DNA of 64,000 nucleotides from Bacillus methanolicus PB1 (GTDB taxonomy: Bacteria > Bacillota > Bacilli > Bacillales > Cytobacillaceae), in NCBI RefSeq assembly GCF_000262755.1, contig NZ_AFEU01000001.1:992001-1056000 (forward strand), read 5' to 3'. The notes below the pieces were generated by a model. The model searched no databases, was not told the origin of the DNA, and saw only the letters and a list, made by a program, of their open reading frames with translations. Below, in pieces: positions 38,117 to 45,457 of the stretch (positions are counted from its first letter, which is position 1; the number at the start of each line of letters is the position of its first letter). A program made the position numbers and the translations under genes.

Positions 38117-38298
38117 TTGAACCGCATCCGAAGCACATTCCTCCCCGCTCTATTGAGGACTAGGTCTCCTGCACTGATTAGATGAAGAGCATGAGGCTCT
38201 TCATTTTTTGATTCAGAACCTCCCTTGTTAATATGGCTGCAAATGTACATACTGTGATAATGTTAAAGTAAAATCACAGGAGAGCGTGGGAATCCGAA

Positions 38299-39570
38299 AT
38301 GGACGCAAAAGTAAAGGAATTGGTTGATTTCACAAAAGACAAATTTGGTCTGGAACACTATCACTTACATACGGTTAATATCTATCGCGATAAAAATATA
38401 TTAAATAGTACTAATTATACGTTGTCAATGGAGTGGTATCCAAACAATATATCAGAACATACAGATGAGAATTGCAATCCAGTTGGTACAGCGGTTATTG
38501 ATTTAGACATAAACAGTCGTCGATTTAAACGAATTATTTTTGTTGGTGGAACATCCTTGTCGGTTGGACTAAAGTTTAATAAGAACGATATCAATGAAAT
38601 AATACGTTGGATTGAGAAAGAAACAGGACTGTTATATGGCAAACAGTTCACAATCTGGAAACAAGAAGAATTAAACATACATTTCGAAGAATGTTTCAAT
38701 GGTATTCCGGTCTCACCGTCAGGCTATATTTACTTTGAATTGGACAAGAATGGAAGATTGACCCTTTTTTCAGTTAATGGACTCTTTCCTTCCAAAGAGA
38801 TGGTTAAAGAAGAAACGTTTTCCCTTACATTAAAAGATTTGGAACAAACCGCAAGAGACCAAGTTAAACTACTTGAGTTTCCTTCTTCGAAACAAGAAAA
38901 ATGGATTCCTATTTACGGACTGGAAGAAATATATATAAAGAACGACAAAACCGGAACAATTCCAATTGAACCAATTGCAGATGTAAGGCCGTACTTAAAA
39001 ATCGATAAAATCCTCAGTTGGGATAATTCTATTTTAAAACCGTTTATAAGACGCGAAATCAACCTAAGTAGTGAAACAATTACGATCGAGCAGGCCCTCT
39101 CACGTGAGCCGCATCCTGATACATTCCCGATTACTAAGGTAGATCAAGATAAAAGCATTGAAGCTGTTTTAGACTTTTTACGGAAACAATATCCAGATGA
39201 CTCTGGAAAATGGAAGCTTACTTATCTTTTTCGTGACAACGGGTATATCAATGCGATACTGAAACCTTTGCTGAATGACTTACGGGTATACCAAAGAAAA
39301 CTAATGATTTTCATTGATACAAATACCTTTGAAGCTGCAAATTATATCGACAATCAGTTATTTTTAGACATGTTTCATCAATACACTTCACCTGAAAATA
39401 TCACAATTCGTAAAGAAGAAGCTTTTGAAAAAATCAAGACAAAGATTGAATTAAAACCTGTATATGTCTATGATTTCGAACAGAAAAAATATGTATTGTG
39501 TGGAAAATTGGATTGTGAATACGGTGTGCTTGCCAATAACGGTGATGTAATAGAGTTGGAGGACATATAA
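38299..39570 (+). CDS. Hypothetical protein, 423 residues
   Basis: I do not recognise a family with confidence. The protein is soluble, acidic, rich in aromatic residues and built of beta-rich stretches such as GYIYFELDKNGRLTLFSVNG followed by helices. This alternation recalls PepSY/YcdB-type repeated domains, but that is a guess. No signal peptide or membrane segment. AGGAG lies about 15 bases before the ATG, a long spacing; GTGGG lies nearer. It stands alone between a TnpB fragment and a palindromic repeat. Confidence 0.75.
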   Translation: MDAKVKELVDFTKDKFGLEHYHLHTVNIYRDKNILNSTNYTLSMEWYPNNISEHTDENCNPVGTAVIDLDINSRRFKRIIFVGGTSLSVGLKFNKNDINEIIRWIEKETGLLYGKQFTIWKQEELNIHFEECFNGIPVSPSGYIYFELDKNGRLTLFSVNGLFPSKEMVKEETFSLTLKDLEQTARDQVKLLEFPSSKQEKWIPIYGLEEIYIKNDKTGTIPIEPIADVRPYLKIDKILSWDNSILKPFIRREINLSSETITIEQALSREPHPDTFPITKVDQDKSIEAVLDFLRKQYPDDSGKWKLTYLFRDNGYINAILKPLLNDLRVYQRKLMIFIDTNTFEAANYIDNQLFLDMFHQYTSPENITIRKEEAFEKIKTKIELKPVYVYDFEQKKYVLCGKLDCEYGVLANNGDVIELEDI

Positions 39571-39620
39571 ACTCTTCGATCTCGGTAAAGTTCTGGTATT
39601 TATTATGACATTTAGGCTAT

Positions 39621-39718
39621 CTCATAAGGGTCTGACCCCATGTGCATTTATCAATATATAGCACATTTATCCAACATTATGTCCTATATATTGTGTTATG
39701 GGGTCTGACCCTTAGGCT
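39621..39718. repeat. Palindromic GGGTCTGACCC interspersed repeat, copy 2
   Basis: About 98 bp with terminal arms AAGGGTCTGACCCCAT and ATGGGGTCTGACCCTTA around an AT core containing CAATATATAG and CTATATATTG. The whole unit can fold into one long stem. It is the best-preserved copy; the others are at 3337-3439 and 55752-55790. It has no reading frame and is probably a MITE or REP-like element that may also act as a terminator. Confidence 0.75.
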
Positions 39719-39904
39719 TTTGAGACATGCTCGTTTTTATATTTGTCGTAGGACAAGCTCTTATCTTTTTAATAAACAAATAAAGTTTTCGATATTTTCA
39801 ATAAACTCAATGACACTGTTGTCAGTTTCTTTTGTTTTTAGTTCGTACTTAATTAGAATCTCACCTTTCTTTCCCTCTAAAATCATTCAATTTGTTCCAA
39901 ACTT

Positions 39905-40804
39905 TTAAATAATATCCAAAGGCACTTTCTTATTAGGTTTCGGAAACGCCTCATCAAGTCTGTTCAAATCTTCTTCGGTCAATTCAATCGAAGCAGCTTC
40001 AGCGTTTTCAATCACATGTTGTTCCTGCACAGCTTTTGGAATGGAAATGACATCATTCGTTCGTATCGTCCAAGCAAGTGCGATTTGCAGCGGTTTTACA
40101 TTGTATTTTTCTGCAATTTCATTGACGATTGGATCCGTTAATAATTGTTTTCTTAAGGAGCCTCCTTGAGCAATTGGACTATAAGCCATAATCGGCATGT
40201 TATGCTCCCGCTGCCAAGGAAGCAGATCAAAATCAATTCCTCTAGAACCTAGATGGTATAACACTTGGTTTGTCGTACAATTTTGTCCTCTATCAGCGTT
40301 CCATAACTCTTCCATATCATCCGTATCAAAATTGGAGACTCCCCATCTTAAAATTTTCCCTTCTTTCCGAAGCTTTTCCATGCCTTCAATTGTTTCTTCT
40401 AAAGGAATCCGGCCTCTCCAGTGTAAAAGATATAAGTCTAAATGGTCCGTCCCTAGCCGTTTTAAACTGTTTTCGCACGCTTTTGAAATCATGTTTAATC
40501 CTGCATTATGCGGATACACTTTCGAGACTAAAAATACTTCATCCCTGCGTCCTTTAATCGCTTCCCCTACTATACGTTCAGCACCGCCCTCTCCATACAT
40601 TTCCGCTGTATCAATTAGTTTCATGCCTAACTCTATGCCGAGCTGCAATGCTTTGATTTCCTTATCTTTCGTTTGATGATTTTCACCCATCTTCCATGTT
40701 CCTTGCCCTAAACATGGAACTGAAGTGCCGTCCGGCAATGTCACGACGCGTTTTTCAAGACGTTCTCTAATTTCCATTATTTTCATTTTATCGAATATAC
40801 TCAT
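39905..40804 (-). CDS. Aldo/keto reductase
   Basis: A 299-residue NADPH-dependent aldo/keto reductase. The catalytic tetrad is visible: Asp and Tyr in LIDTAEMYGEG at about 63-73, Lys in VFLVSKVYP at about 90-98, His in DLYLLHW at about 122-128, with the cofactor site ending in SIPKA. ATG at 40804 follows AAAGGG at fair distance; a TTG two codons earlier is possible. Substrates of such enzymes are broad (methylglyoxal, sugars, aldehydes). Confidence 0.92.
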   Translation of the reverse strand: MSIFDKMKIMEIRERLEKRVVTLPDGTSVPCLGQGTWKMGENHQTKDKEIKALQLGIELGMKLIDTAEMYGEGGAERIVGEAIKGRRDEVFLVSKVYPHNAGLNMISKACENSLKRLGTDHLDLYLLHWRGRIPLEETIEGMEKLRKEGKILRWGVSNFDTDDMEELWNADRGQNCTTNQVLYHLGSRGIDFDLLPWQREHNMPIMAYSPIAQGGSLRKQLLTDPIVNEIAEKYNVKPLQIALAWTIRTNDVISIPKAVQEQHVIENAEAASIELTEEDLNRLDEAFPKPNKKVPLDII

Positions 40805-41049
40805 TAACAATCTGCCCTTTCTTTTATAAATTGAAGTACCGCAGACATTTCTGAAAAGTTTACTCTATTATACATTTTCCACATGAATAAGGAATTTTCC
40901 TTGCTTCTGAAGCAAGAACAGATAAATTCATTTTGTGATGAAGCTTCGCTGTTTATAATCATTTAAAATTGCTCATTTTCACAAAAAAACAGGCCATAAC
41001 CTTTTTCAAACAAAGGCTACGGCAAAGTTGCAATTTTTTAAAATCATTC

Positions 41050-41166
41050 CTATTTTTTTAATAAATACACCCGAGCCTCATATGGACGCAAAACAATTCG
41101 GTCAATCGGCTCGCTTTCGTCCACTTTATAATTGCTGATTAATAGCTGATGACCTTTGCTTTCGAA
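41050..41166 (-). pseudogene. C-terminal remnant of a GH13 glucosidase (oligo-1,6-glucosidase-like)
   Basis: On the minus strand 38 codons ending in TAG read FESKGHQLLISNYKVDESEP then IDRIVLRPYEARVYLLKK. This is the C-terminal beta domain of oligo-1,6-glucosidase/alpha-glucosidase proteins. The remaining 500 or so residues are gone. Most of 40805-41183 otherwise shows no gene. Confidence 0.75.
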
Positions 41167-41183
41167 CTCTGTTGTAAATCTTC

Positions 41184-41236
41184 GAACGAGAGTAAACACC
41201 TATTGAACGAGAGTAAATCCACTTCGGACGAGAGTA
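41184..41236. repeat. Three tandem GAACGAGAGTAA-type units
   Basis: GAACGAGAGTAAACACC, GAACGAGAGTAAATCC and GGACGAGAGTAATC follow each other at a spacing of 21-22 bp. Non-coding; role unknown. Confidence 0.6.
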
Positions 41237-41312
41237 ATCGCTGCAACACAGCACTCGTTATGTTAAAAAAAGCCGTCATCTAAATAATGACGCCTTTATT
41301 GGAAAATTATAC

Positions 41313-41361
41313 TTGCAAAAACTAATAATGTTAGTTATTATTAAACTAACATTATTAGTTT
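41313..41361 (+). promoter_or_regulatory. Promoter overlapped by an 18-bp inverted-repeat operator
   Basis: TTGCAA (41313-41318) and TATTAT (41336-41341) are spaced by 17 bp. A perfect inverted repeat with 18-bp arms (AACTAATAATGTTAGT core; 41319-41336 and 41344-41361, 7-bp centre) covers the spacer, the -10 region and the start of transcription. A dimeric TetR- or MarR-type repressor bound here would block RNA polymerase. No such regulator gene is adjacent. Confidence 0.75.
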
Positions 41362-41391
41362 AACAATTATGGAAAGAAGGAGAGGGATAAC

Positions 41392-41481
41392 TTGAATTTT
41401 TTATTGTTCTTGATTCTTTTTACAGTAGGATGCGGTTGGTTAGATGCAAAAATTCGTTCATCTAAGAGAAATGGGGTGTAG
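41392..41481 (+). CDS. Small hydrophobic protein, 29 residues
   Basis: TTG start with a strong GAAGGAGAGG upstream; sequence MNFLLFLILFTVGCGWLDAK then IRSSKRNGV. One membrane helix, a possible lipobox-like VGCG, and a basic tail. It lies directly between the operator-promoter and the next gene (gap of 3 bases), so it is probably translated as the first gene of that operon. Function unknown. Confidence 0.6.
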   Translation: MNFLLFLILFTVGCGWLDAKIRSSKRNGV

Positions 41482-41484
41482 TAA

Positions 41485-42057
41485 ATGTTCGCAGGACATT
41501 TTGGACTGGCCGCAGCAGTTAAAGCTAAGTCGCCGGAGGCGCCGCTTTGGGCACTGATGCTGAGTACGCAATTGCTTGATGTGGTTTTTGTGCCTCTTTA
41601 TTTGTCCGGAGTGGAGACTATTGTGCCTGTAGCAGAAAATGGGTACGGTGAAATTTTGATTCACGCTGACTACTCGCATTCCCTTGTGGGGGCATTCTTG
41701 TTTGCGCTTTTCACCGGACTTTTGGCCGGACGCTTTTGGGGAAAGCGGGGCGGTTTCGTAATTACATTGGTCGTCTTTAGTCATTGGCTCCTTGATCTAT
41801 TGGTGCATCGTGCAGACTTGCCAATATTACCAGGAAATTTTTGGGATCTTCCATTGCTCGGTTTTGGTTTGTGGAGATTCCCGGCAGTTAGCATCTTGTT
41901 GGAATCTATTCTGATTACAATAGGATTTATTTTGTATTTTCGTTCCATAGTGTCGGGAACCGAACACAAAAATAAAGTATTGGCAATAACGGCTAGTATC
42001 ATTTTGGGGATTTTATTGGTACTTTCCCTGATCACGTATGTGCTTGGTGCCCCATAA
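41485..42057 (+). CDS. Integral membrane protein (DUF457/YdjM-like putative metal-dependent hydrolase)
   Basis: A 190-residue protein with about five membrane helices. Conserved polar residues inside the membrane part (GHFGLAAAVK at 4-13, ADYSHSLVGA at about 61-70, SHWLLDLLVHRAD at about 98-110) resemble the His/Asp pattern of DUF457/YdjM membrane proteins, which are annotated as possible hydrolases without a proven substrate. It follows the 29-residue peptide and is controlled by the strong palindromic operator, so it is likely induced by a specific signal. Confidence 0.7.
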   Translation: MFAGHFGLAAAVKAKSPEAPLWALMLSTQLLDVVFVPLYLSGVETIVPVAENGYGEILIHADYSHSLVGAFLFALFTGLLAGRFWGKRGGFVITLVVFSHWLLDLLVHRADLPILPGNFWDLPLLGFGLWRFPAVSILLESILITIGFILYFRSIVSGTEHKNKVLAITASIILGILLVLSLITYVLGAP

Positions 42058-42320
42058 TGAAGGGTTTACGACTAAAAAACTGCGACAAAAATATTAAGTA
42101 ATGAACTTCTTCTTGGAACGAAAATTGTTGAGGAAAACAGGCTTATAATTCTATATAACAATTCGGTTTGGCTATTTGATATGATACATTTTGCATTTTC
42201 ATAAAAACTCGTTTTAATGATTTGTAACATCCTTGCTGCCTCCAGCTTATTTCCCCTTGAAACCTTTAGTACATGAAGAATTGATTGTTTTTCAGCAAAA
42301 TTCAGGGTTCAGAACCGGAA
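42058..42320. other. Intergenic region after the membrane protein gene
   Basis: No gene, RNA or strong hairpin seen. Confidence 0.3.
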
Positions 42321-42361
42321 AAAAGGTAAATCTCCTTAACTTAATAGGAAATTTACCTTTT
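42321..42361 (-). terminator. Terminator of the DUF2653 gene
   Basis: On the minus strand GAAAAGGTAAATT pairs with ATTTACCTTTTTT (inner TTCCT/AGGAG pairing), just downstream of the broken DUF2653 gene. Confidence 0.8.
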
Positions 42362-42375
42362 CACTTTAATTACCC

Positions 42376-42656
42376 TTAATGTGGGGCAATAATCCCTTCA
42401 TCATCGTCAAGTACCAGCTCAATTCCGGAGTAAGGATTCATGTGCAGCACTTGGTCGAGCCATCCGCGAAGGGCCTCTATTAAATTCTGTGTAATAAGTA
42501 CTTGTTTCTGCCGGCAACATACACCTCTGCTGAAAAACCGTAATCATCGTCATACATCAATTCCACTTCAACCTCTTGGGGCTTGATTTGCTTTTTTTCG
42601 GCAATGTATATACAGACCGCATTAATGATATCCTGTTCCGTGATGATTAACGTCAT
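42376..42656 (-). pseudogene. DUF2653 (YxcD-like) protein, frameshifted
   Basis: From the ATG at 42656 the frame reads MTLIITEQDIINAVCIYIAE through DDDYGFSAEVYVAGR. It then shifts at AGAAACAAG, where a fourth A is expected. In the restored frame it continues QVLITQNLIEALRGWLDQVL to ELVLDDDEGIIAPH and TAA at 42376. Adding one A gives a complete protein of about 93 residues. The IS256 fragment begins immediately upstream, so the promoter was also lost. Confidence 0.8.
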
Positions 42657-42664
42657 GGAGGGAA

Positions 42665-43191
42665 TTCAATCCCCCAAGCTGGTGATTTCAGATGCCCATA
42701 AAGGATTAAAGAAGCGATAGAAAAGGAATTTATCGGAACATCATGGCAGCGTTGTACCGTTCATTTCAAACGAAATATCATCGAAGCATTGCCTAAGAAA
42801 AGGCATGGAAGAGGTCATTGTCGATTTAAAAAGGATATTCGAAGCCGTAACGGTAGAAGATGCCCGTTTCTTTCGCAATGTGTTCTTTAAGCGCTATGAA
42901 GAGAATCCGAAACTTGAAAAGGCACTGGAGAAATTAGATGAGGGCTTTGAAGACGCCATCCAATATTTAAGTCAGCCCGCAAAATGGCATCGCTTAATCC
43001 GTAGCACCAACTCTCTGGAACGATTAAATCAGGAAGTTCGCCGTCGTGAAAGGGTAATCCGCATATTTCCAAATACGCAGTCTGCCTATCGGCTGATTGG
43101 AGCTGTCTTAATGGATTATGATGAGGATCAAGCCAAGAAAAAAACCATTTTTACGAATAATGAGAATGTCCAACGCGAGCACGAAATTTAA
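42665..43191 (+). pseudogene. IS256-family transposase, C-terminal fragment with frameshifts
   Basis: The sequence starts inside the gene at KLVISDAHKGLKK, shifts one base, continues AIEKEFIGTSWQRCTVHFKR to IIEALPKK, shifts again, and from 42808 reads through MEEVIVDLKRIFEAVTVEDA and IRSTNSLERLNQEVRRRERV to the TAA at 43189. The C/DxxxH region and the final catalytic Glu of the IS256 DDE core are included, but the N-terminal half is missing. Confidence 0.85.
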
Positions 43192-43231
43192 TTTGATTGG
43201 AAGGGGGTACCCCCTTCCAATCAAATTAAAT
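43186..43231. repeat. 46-bp perfect palindrome at the end of the IS256 fragment
   Basis: Arms of 23 bp with no loop, centred on GGGGGTACCCCC, with ATTTGATTGGAAG outward. The transposase stop codon lies inside the left arm. A palindrome without a spacer would extrude as a cruciform or fold as a very strong RNA hairpin. It lacks a T tract. Confidence 0.85.
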
Positions 43232-43681
43232 GAATACTAAAAGCAAAATTAGGCTAAAACCTTGTAATTAGTATTTTACACAATATTAAGGACTTGACTG
43301 AATTTTCTAGGTGTAAGCTACGGATGTTTTTATCGAGAAGGCTGACACTGCCATCTGCATCATTATATACAGAATATGCATGAAATGGTTTCGTTTTTTG
43401 CCTATTTGCACTTTTAGGTGGGTTAATCCTTCTTTTGACATATTGTAAGAGGAGTAGATAGAAGCTTCCTTTGAACCAAATGTCCAAGGAAGCCAGCTGA
43501 TCACAGGATAGAAATTCTATATACCAGTAAATAAGTGTTAATGCTTATTTAGCGAAAAATGTTAATTATAGTTTAACGGTTACACCTACCATAACAGGTG
43601 ATTAAACGAAATTGTTAGGAAGAAAAACTTGTTTATTAAGGATGCGAAACTCAGGATATTAAATAGAAAAAAGAAGCACTG
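43232..43681. other. Intergenic region between IS256 remnant and the chaperone gene
   Basis: Two overlapping minus-strand open frames near 43254-43504 look random or decayed and match nothing I recognise. No other feature is seen. Confidence 0.3.
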
Positions 43682-44128
43682 TTATTTTTGTGCTTCTTTT
43701 TCTATTCGTTTTTCTTCTTCATATTTTTTGATTAGTTCAACCACGTTAATTGTTGGAATTATAATTGGAGGTTCACTTCCCTTTCCTGTTAGATCTGATA
43801 CTAAAGACCTTAAATAAGGGAAAAGAATGGCAACAGCATTAATTTTGTAAAAGCTGTGAATTTCCTCTTCATCCAGTTCTTCTTTACTTTTAATTGAAAA
43901 AACGCCCAAAATAGTCGCCGAAACAAAAAAGGAGTTTTTAATTAAATTTTCGTCTCCAATTGTAATTCCTAATTTTATGAAAGCAAGTTTTTTGTTTTCT
44001 TCTTCCGGAAAATCTAAGGAATATTCAAATCTTGGACTCAGCCGTTCTTCTTCTTCATCCAAAAATGGATTAAACATATAATGGGTTTCTAAAACATGAT
44101 AATCCTTAAATTGCAATACTCCCTCCAT
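43682..44128 (-). CDS. SecB-like chaperone of a toxin-antitoxin-chaperone (TAC) module
   Basis: A 148-residue SecB-family protein. The conserved SecB core is clear: AVAILFPYLRSLVSDLTGKG at about 101-120 followed by PPIIIPTINVVELIKKYEEE. General SecB is absent from most Firmicutes. SecB-like proteins outside Proteobacteria are typically dedicated chaperones that fold and protect one antitoxin. The ATG overlaps the stop of the antitoxin gene by one base (TAATG), with AGGAGC upstream, so the two are tightly coupled. Named C of a candidate CmdTAC-like system with 44128 (A) and 44431 (T). Confidence 0.85.
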   Translation of the reverse strand: MEGVLQFKDYHVLETHYMFNPFLDEEEERLSPRFEYSLDFPEEENKKLAFIKLGITIGDENLIKNSFFVSATILGVFSIKSKEELDEEEIHSFYKINAVAILFPYLRSLVSDLTGKGSEPPIIIPTINVVELIKKYEEEKRIEKEAQK

Positions 44129-44424
44129 TATGCAGCTCCTATAATTTGTGAATTTGCAATGTAAACGTTAGTGCTCTTTATTATTTTGACATGTGATTCT
44201 TTTGGTTGAACGTCAACGGTTAAACCAGGTAAAGAAAAACTCTCTTCGTTTTCCAGCGATTCATTGAAGACTTCAGGAAAAAGCCGTTCGAATGTAACCG
44301 CTTTCTTTTCGTTTCCTGACACAAAAAACATTCCCGGGGTATCAGAGTTAAATTTGACCTTTATCCCCAGCTTTGCTGCTCTTTCGATAAAATTTTTTTC
44401 ATTAAAATTAAAATTAAAATTCAT
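44128..44424 (-). CDS. Candidate chaperone-dependent antitoxin
   Basis: A 98-residue protein that I do not recognise by sequence. It begins MNFNFNFNEKNFIERAAKLG, a helix-rich segment, followed by beta-like stretches (GMFFVSGNEKKAVTFERLF, LPGLTVDVQPKESHVKIIK). It lies 6 bases after the toxin stop, its GAGGAAGAG ribosome site sits inside the toxin 3' end, and it is fused by a TAATG junction to the SecB-like gene. Position between an ADP-ribosyltransferase and a SecB-like chaperone is the reason for the antitoxin call. It lacks an obvious DNA-binding domain. Confidence 0.65.
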   Translation of the reverse strand: MNFNFNFNEKNFIERAAKLGIKVKFNSDTPGMFFVSGNEKKAVTFERLFPEVFNESLENEESFSLPGLTVDVQPKESHVKIIKSTNVYIANSQIIGAA

Positions 44425-44430
44425 TGATCA

Positions 44431-45084
44431 TCACTCTTCCTCAAAAGAAATTTTTCTTTTTTTCTTTTTCTTTAAAGGTTTACTGTGCGCTTTAGCTATT
44501 GACCATATACCTGTTTTTTCATAATCAATCACACTTGTATCCCTTACGCATACTTGTATGCCATGTAAATGCATCCCAACTTCTTGCAACAAAGTATCTG
44601 AATCGAAATGTCCAGATCCAACACGGTAAGTTCTTTGTATAACTTTAATTTCTTTGGGAAGCATATCGCAATAAAAACACATTAAAAGTTCTTTTTTCTT
44701 TGGATGGTCATCATCAATATTTATTTCTATTTTATTTTCTCCAGAGAATGCTTTTAATCCTTCTAAAAAAGATTTAAAAAAATTAAGCCCTTCTCTTGTA
44801 TCAAGGTTCAAAAATTGGCTATTATTAATAATGGTATTCGAATAGATAACTGCTACATTCTCTCCATTTAATTCCTTTTTTCTTTTTATTTTATATCGTG
44901 CCCAAATAAGCGCTTGTTTATAATCTTCTCTATAAAAATAGACCCCTTGGCCAAGCCAATGATCTTCTCTAAATTCACCAATTTTGAAATTCTTATGGGC
45001 AACGATGTCCTTCGCAACGCTCTCGGTCGTGCCATGAAATAAAGATAAATAAACAGGAAAGTCTGATGGGGAAATTATTGACAT
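44431..45084 (-). CDS. ADP-ribosyltransferase-fold toxin of a CmdTAC-like module
   Basis: A 217-residue protein with an ART/PARP-type NAD-binding pattern: LFHGTTESVAKDI at residues 15-27 (His 17), then WLGQGVYFYREDYKQALIWA at 43-62 (Tyr 49), similar to the DUF3990/ART H-Y-E group. A catalytic Glu further on is not certain by eye. The C terminus is very basic (KPLKKKKKRK) before EEE, compatible with nucleic-acid binding. In the known CmdTAC system, CmdT ADP-ribosylates mRNA and is released when phage infection destabilises the chaperone-protected antitoxin. Gene order T-A-C is the same here. An AGGAGG lies about 19 bases before the ATG, so translation may be deliberately weak. Confidence 0.75.
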   Translation of the reverse strand: MSIISPSDFPVYLSLFHGTTESVAKDIVAHKNFKIGEFREDHWLGQGVYFYREDYKQALIWARYKIKRKKELNGENVAVIYSNTIINNSQFLNLDTREGLNFFKSFLEGLKAFSGENKIEINIDDDHPKKKELLMCFYCDMLPKEIKVIQRTYRVGSGHFDSDTLLQEVGMHLHGIQVCVRDTSVIDYEKTGIWSIAKAHSKPLKKKKKRKISFEEE

Positions 45085-45457
45085 TGTACCAAAATCTCAA
45101 AGTCCTCCTATGTAGCCTTCTTACATTTATATACATAATTATGGCATAAAACAAATCAATTTTATATAATTTTTCATTAAACTTAATAAATGTAAATGTC
45201 TAAGGATAATGGCTCCTAATCTAAGAAAAGCCATTCGTTACACTTATGCATGGTGACTCGATAAACTAATGGCACTCCCACTATCTAATGCAAACAATTC
45301 TTTACCACTTTGTTCTCTATTATTAGGGGGATATTTCATTTCCGAATAATCATATACAGCATCACAACCAAAGTGAACAATTGGTTTCAACTATTTCAAA
45401 TCTTAAGTTTTAAATATTGCAAAAAATTCTTTTCTTTAAATGAAATGTTACTATTGC
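45085..45457. other. Intergenic region between the TAC module and the helicase operon
   Basis: About 370 bp, AT-rich. It should contain the promoter of the toxin operon; no convincing box or terminator could be picked. Confidence 0.3.

Larger units (their letters stand above)
37075..38160 (-). mobile_element. IS200/IS605-type TnpB element, left end truncated
   Basis: A tnpB gene with a right-end hairpin (37075-37107: CCCACCACCT pairing with AGGTGGGGG) but no tnpA and no recognisable left end. The left border falls somewhere between the tnpB truncation near 38150 and the short terminator-like hairpin GAAGAGCATGAGGCTCTTC at about 38185. Confidence 0.7.

Noticed and set aside
43254-43504. Two overlapping minus-strand open frames of 65 and 77 residues
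   Set aside because: No ribosome binding site and no family match; at most a decayed gene or mobile fragment that I cannot identify.
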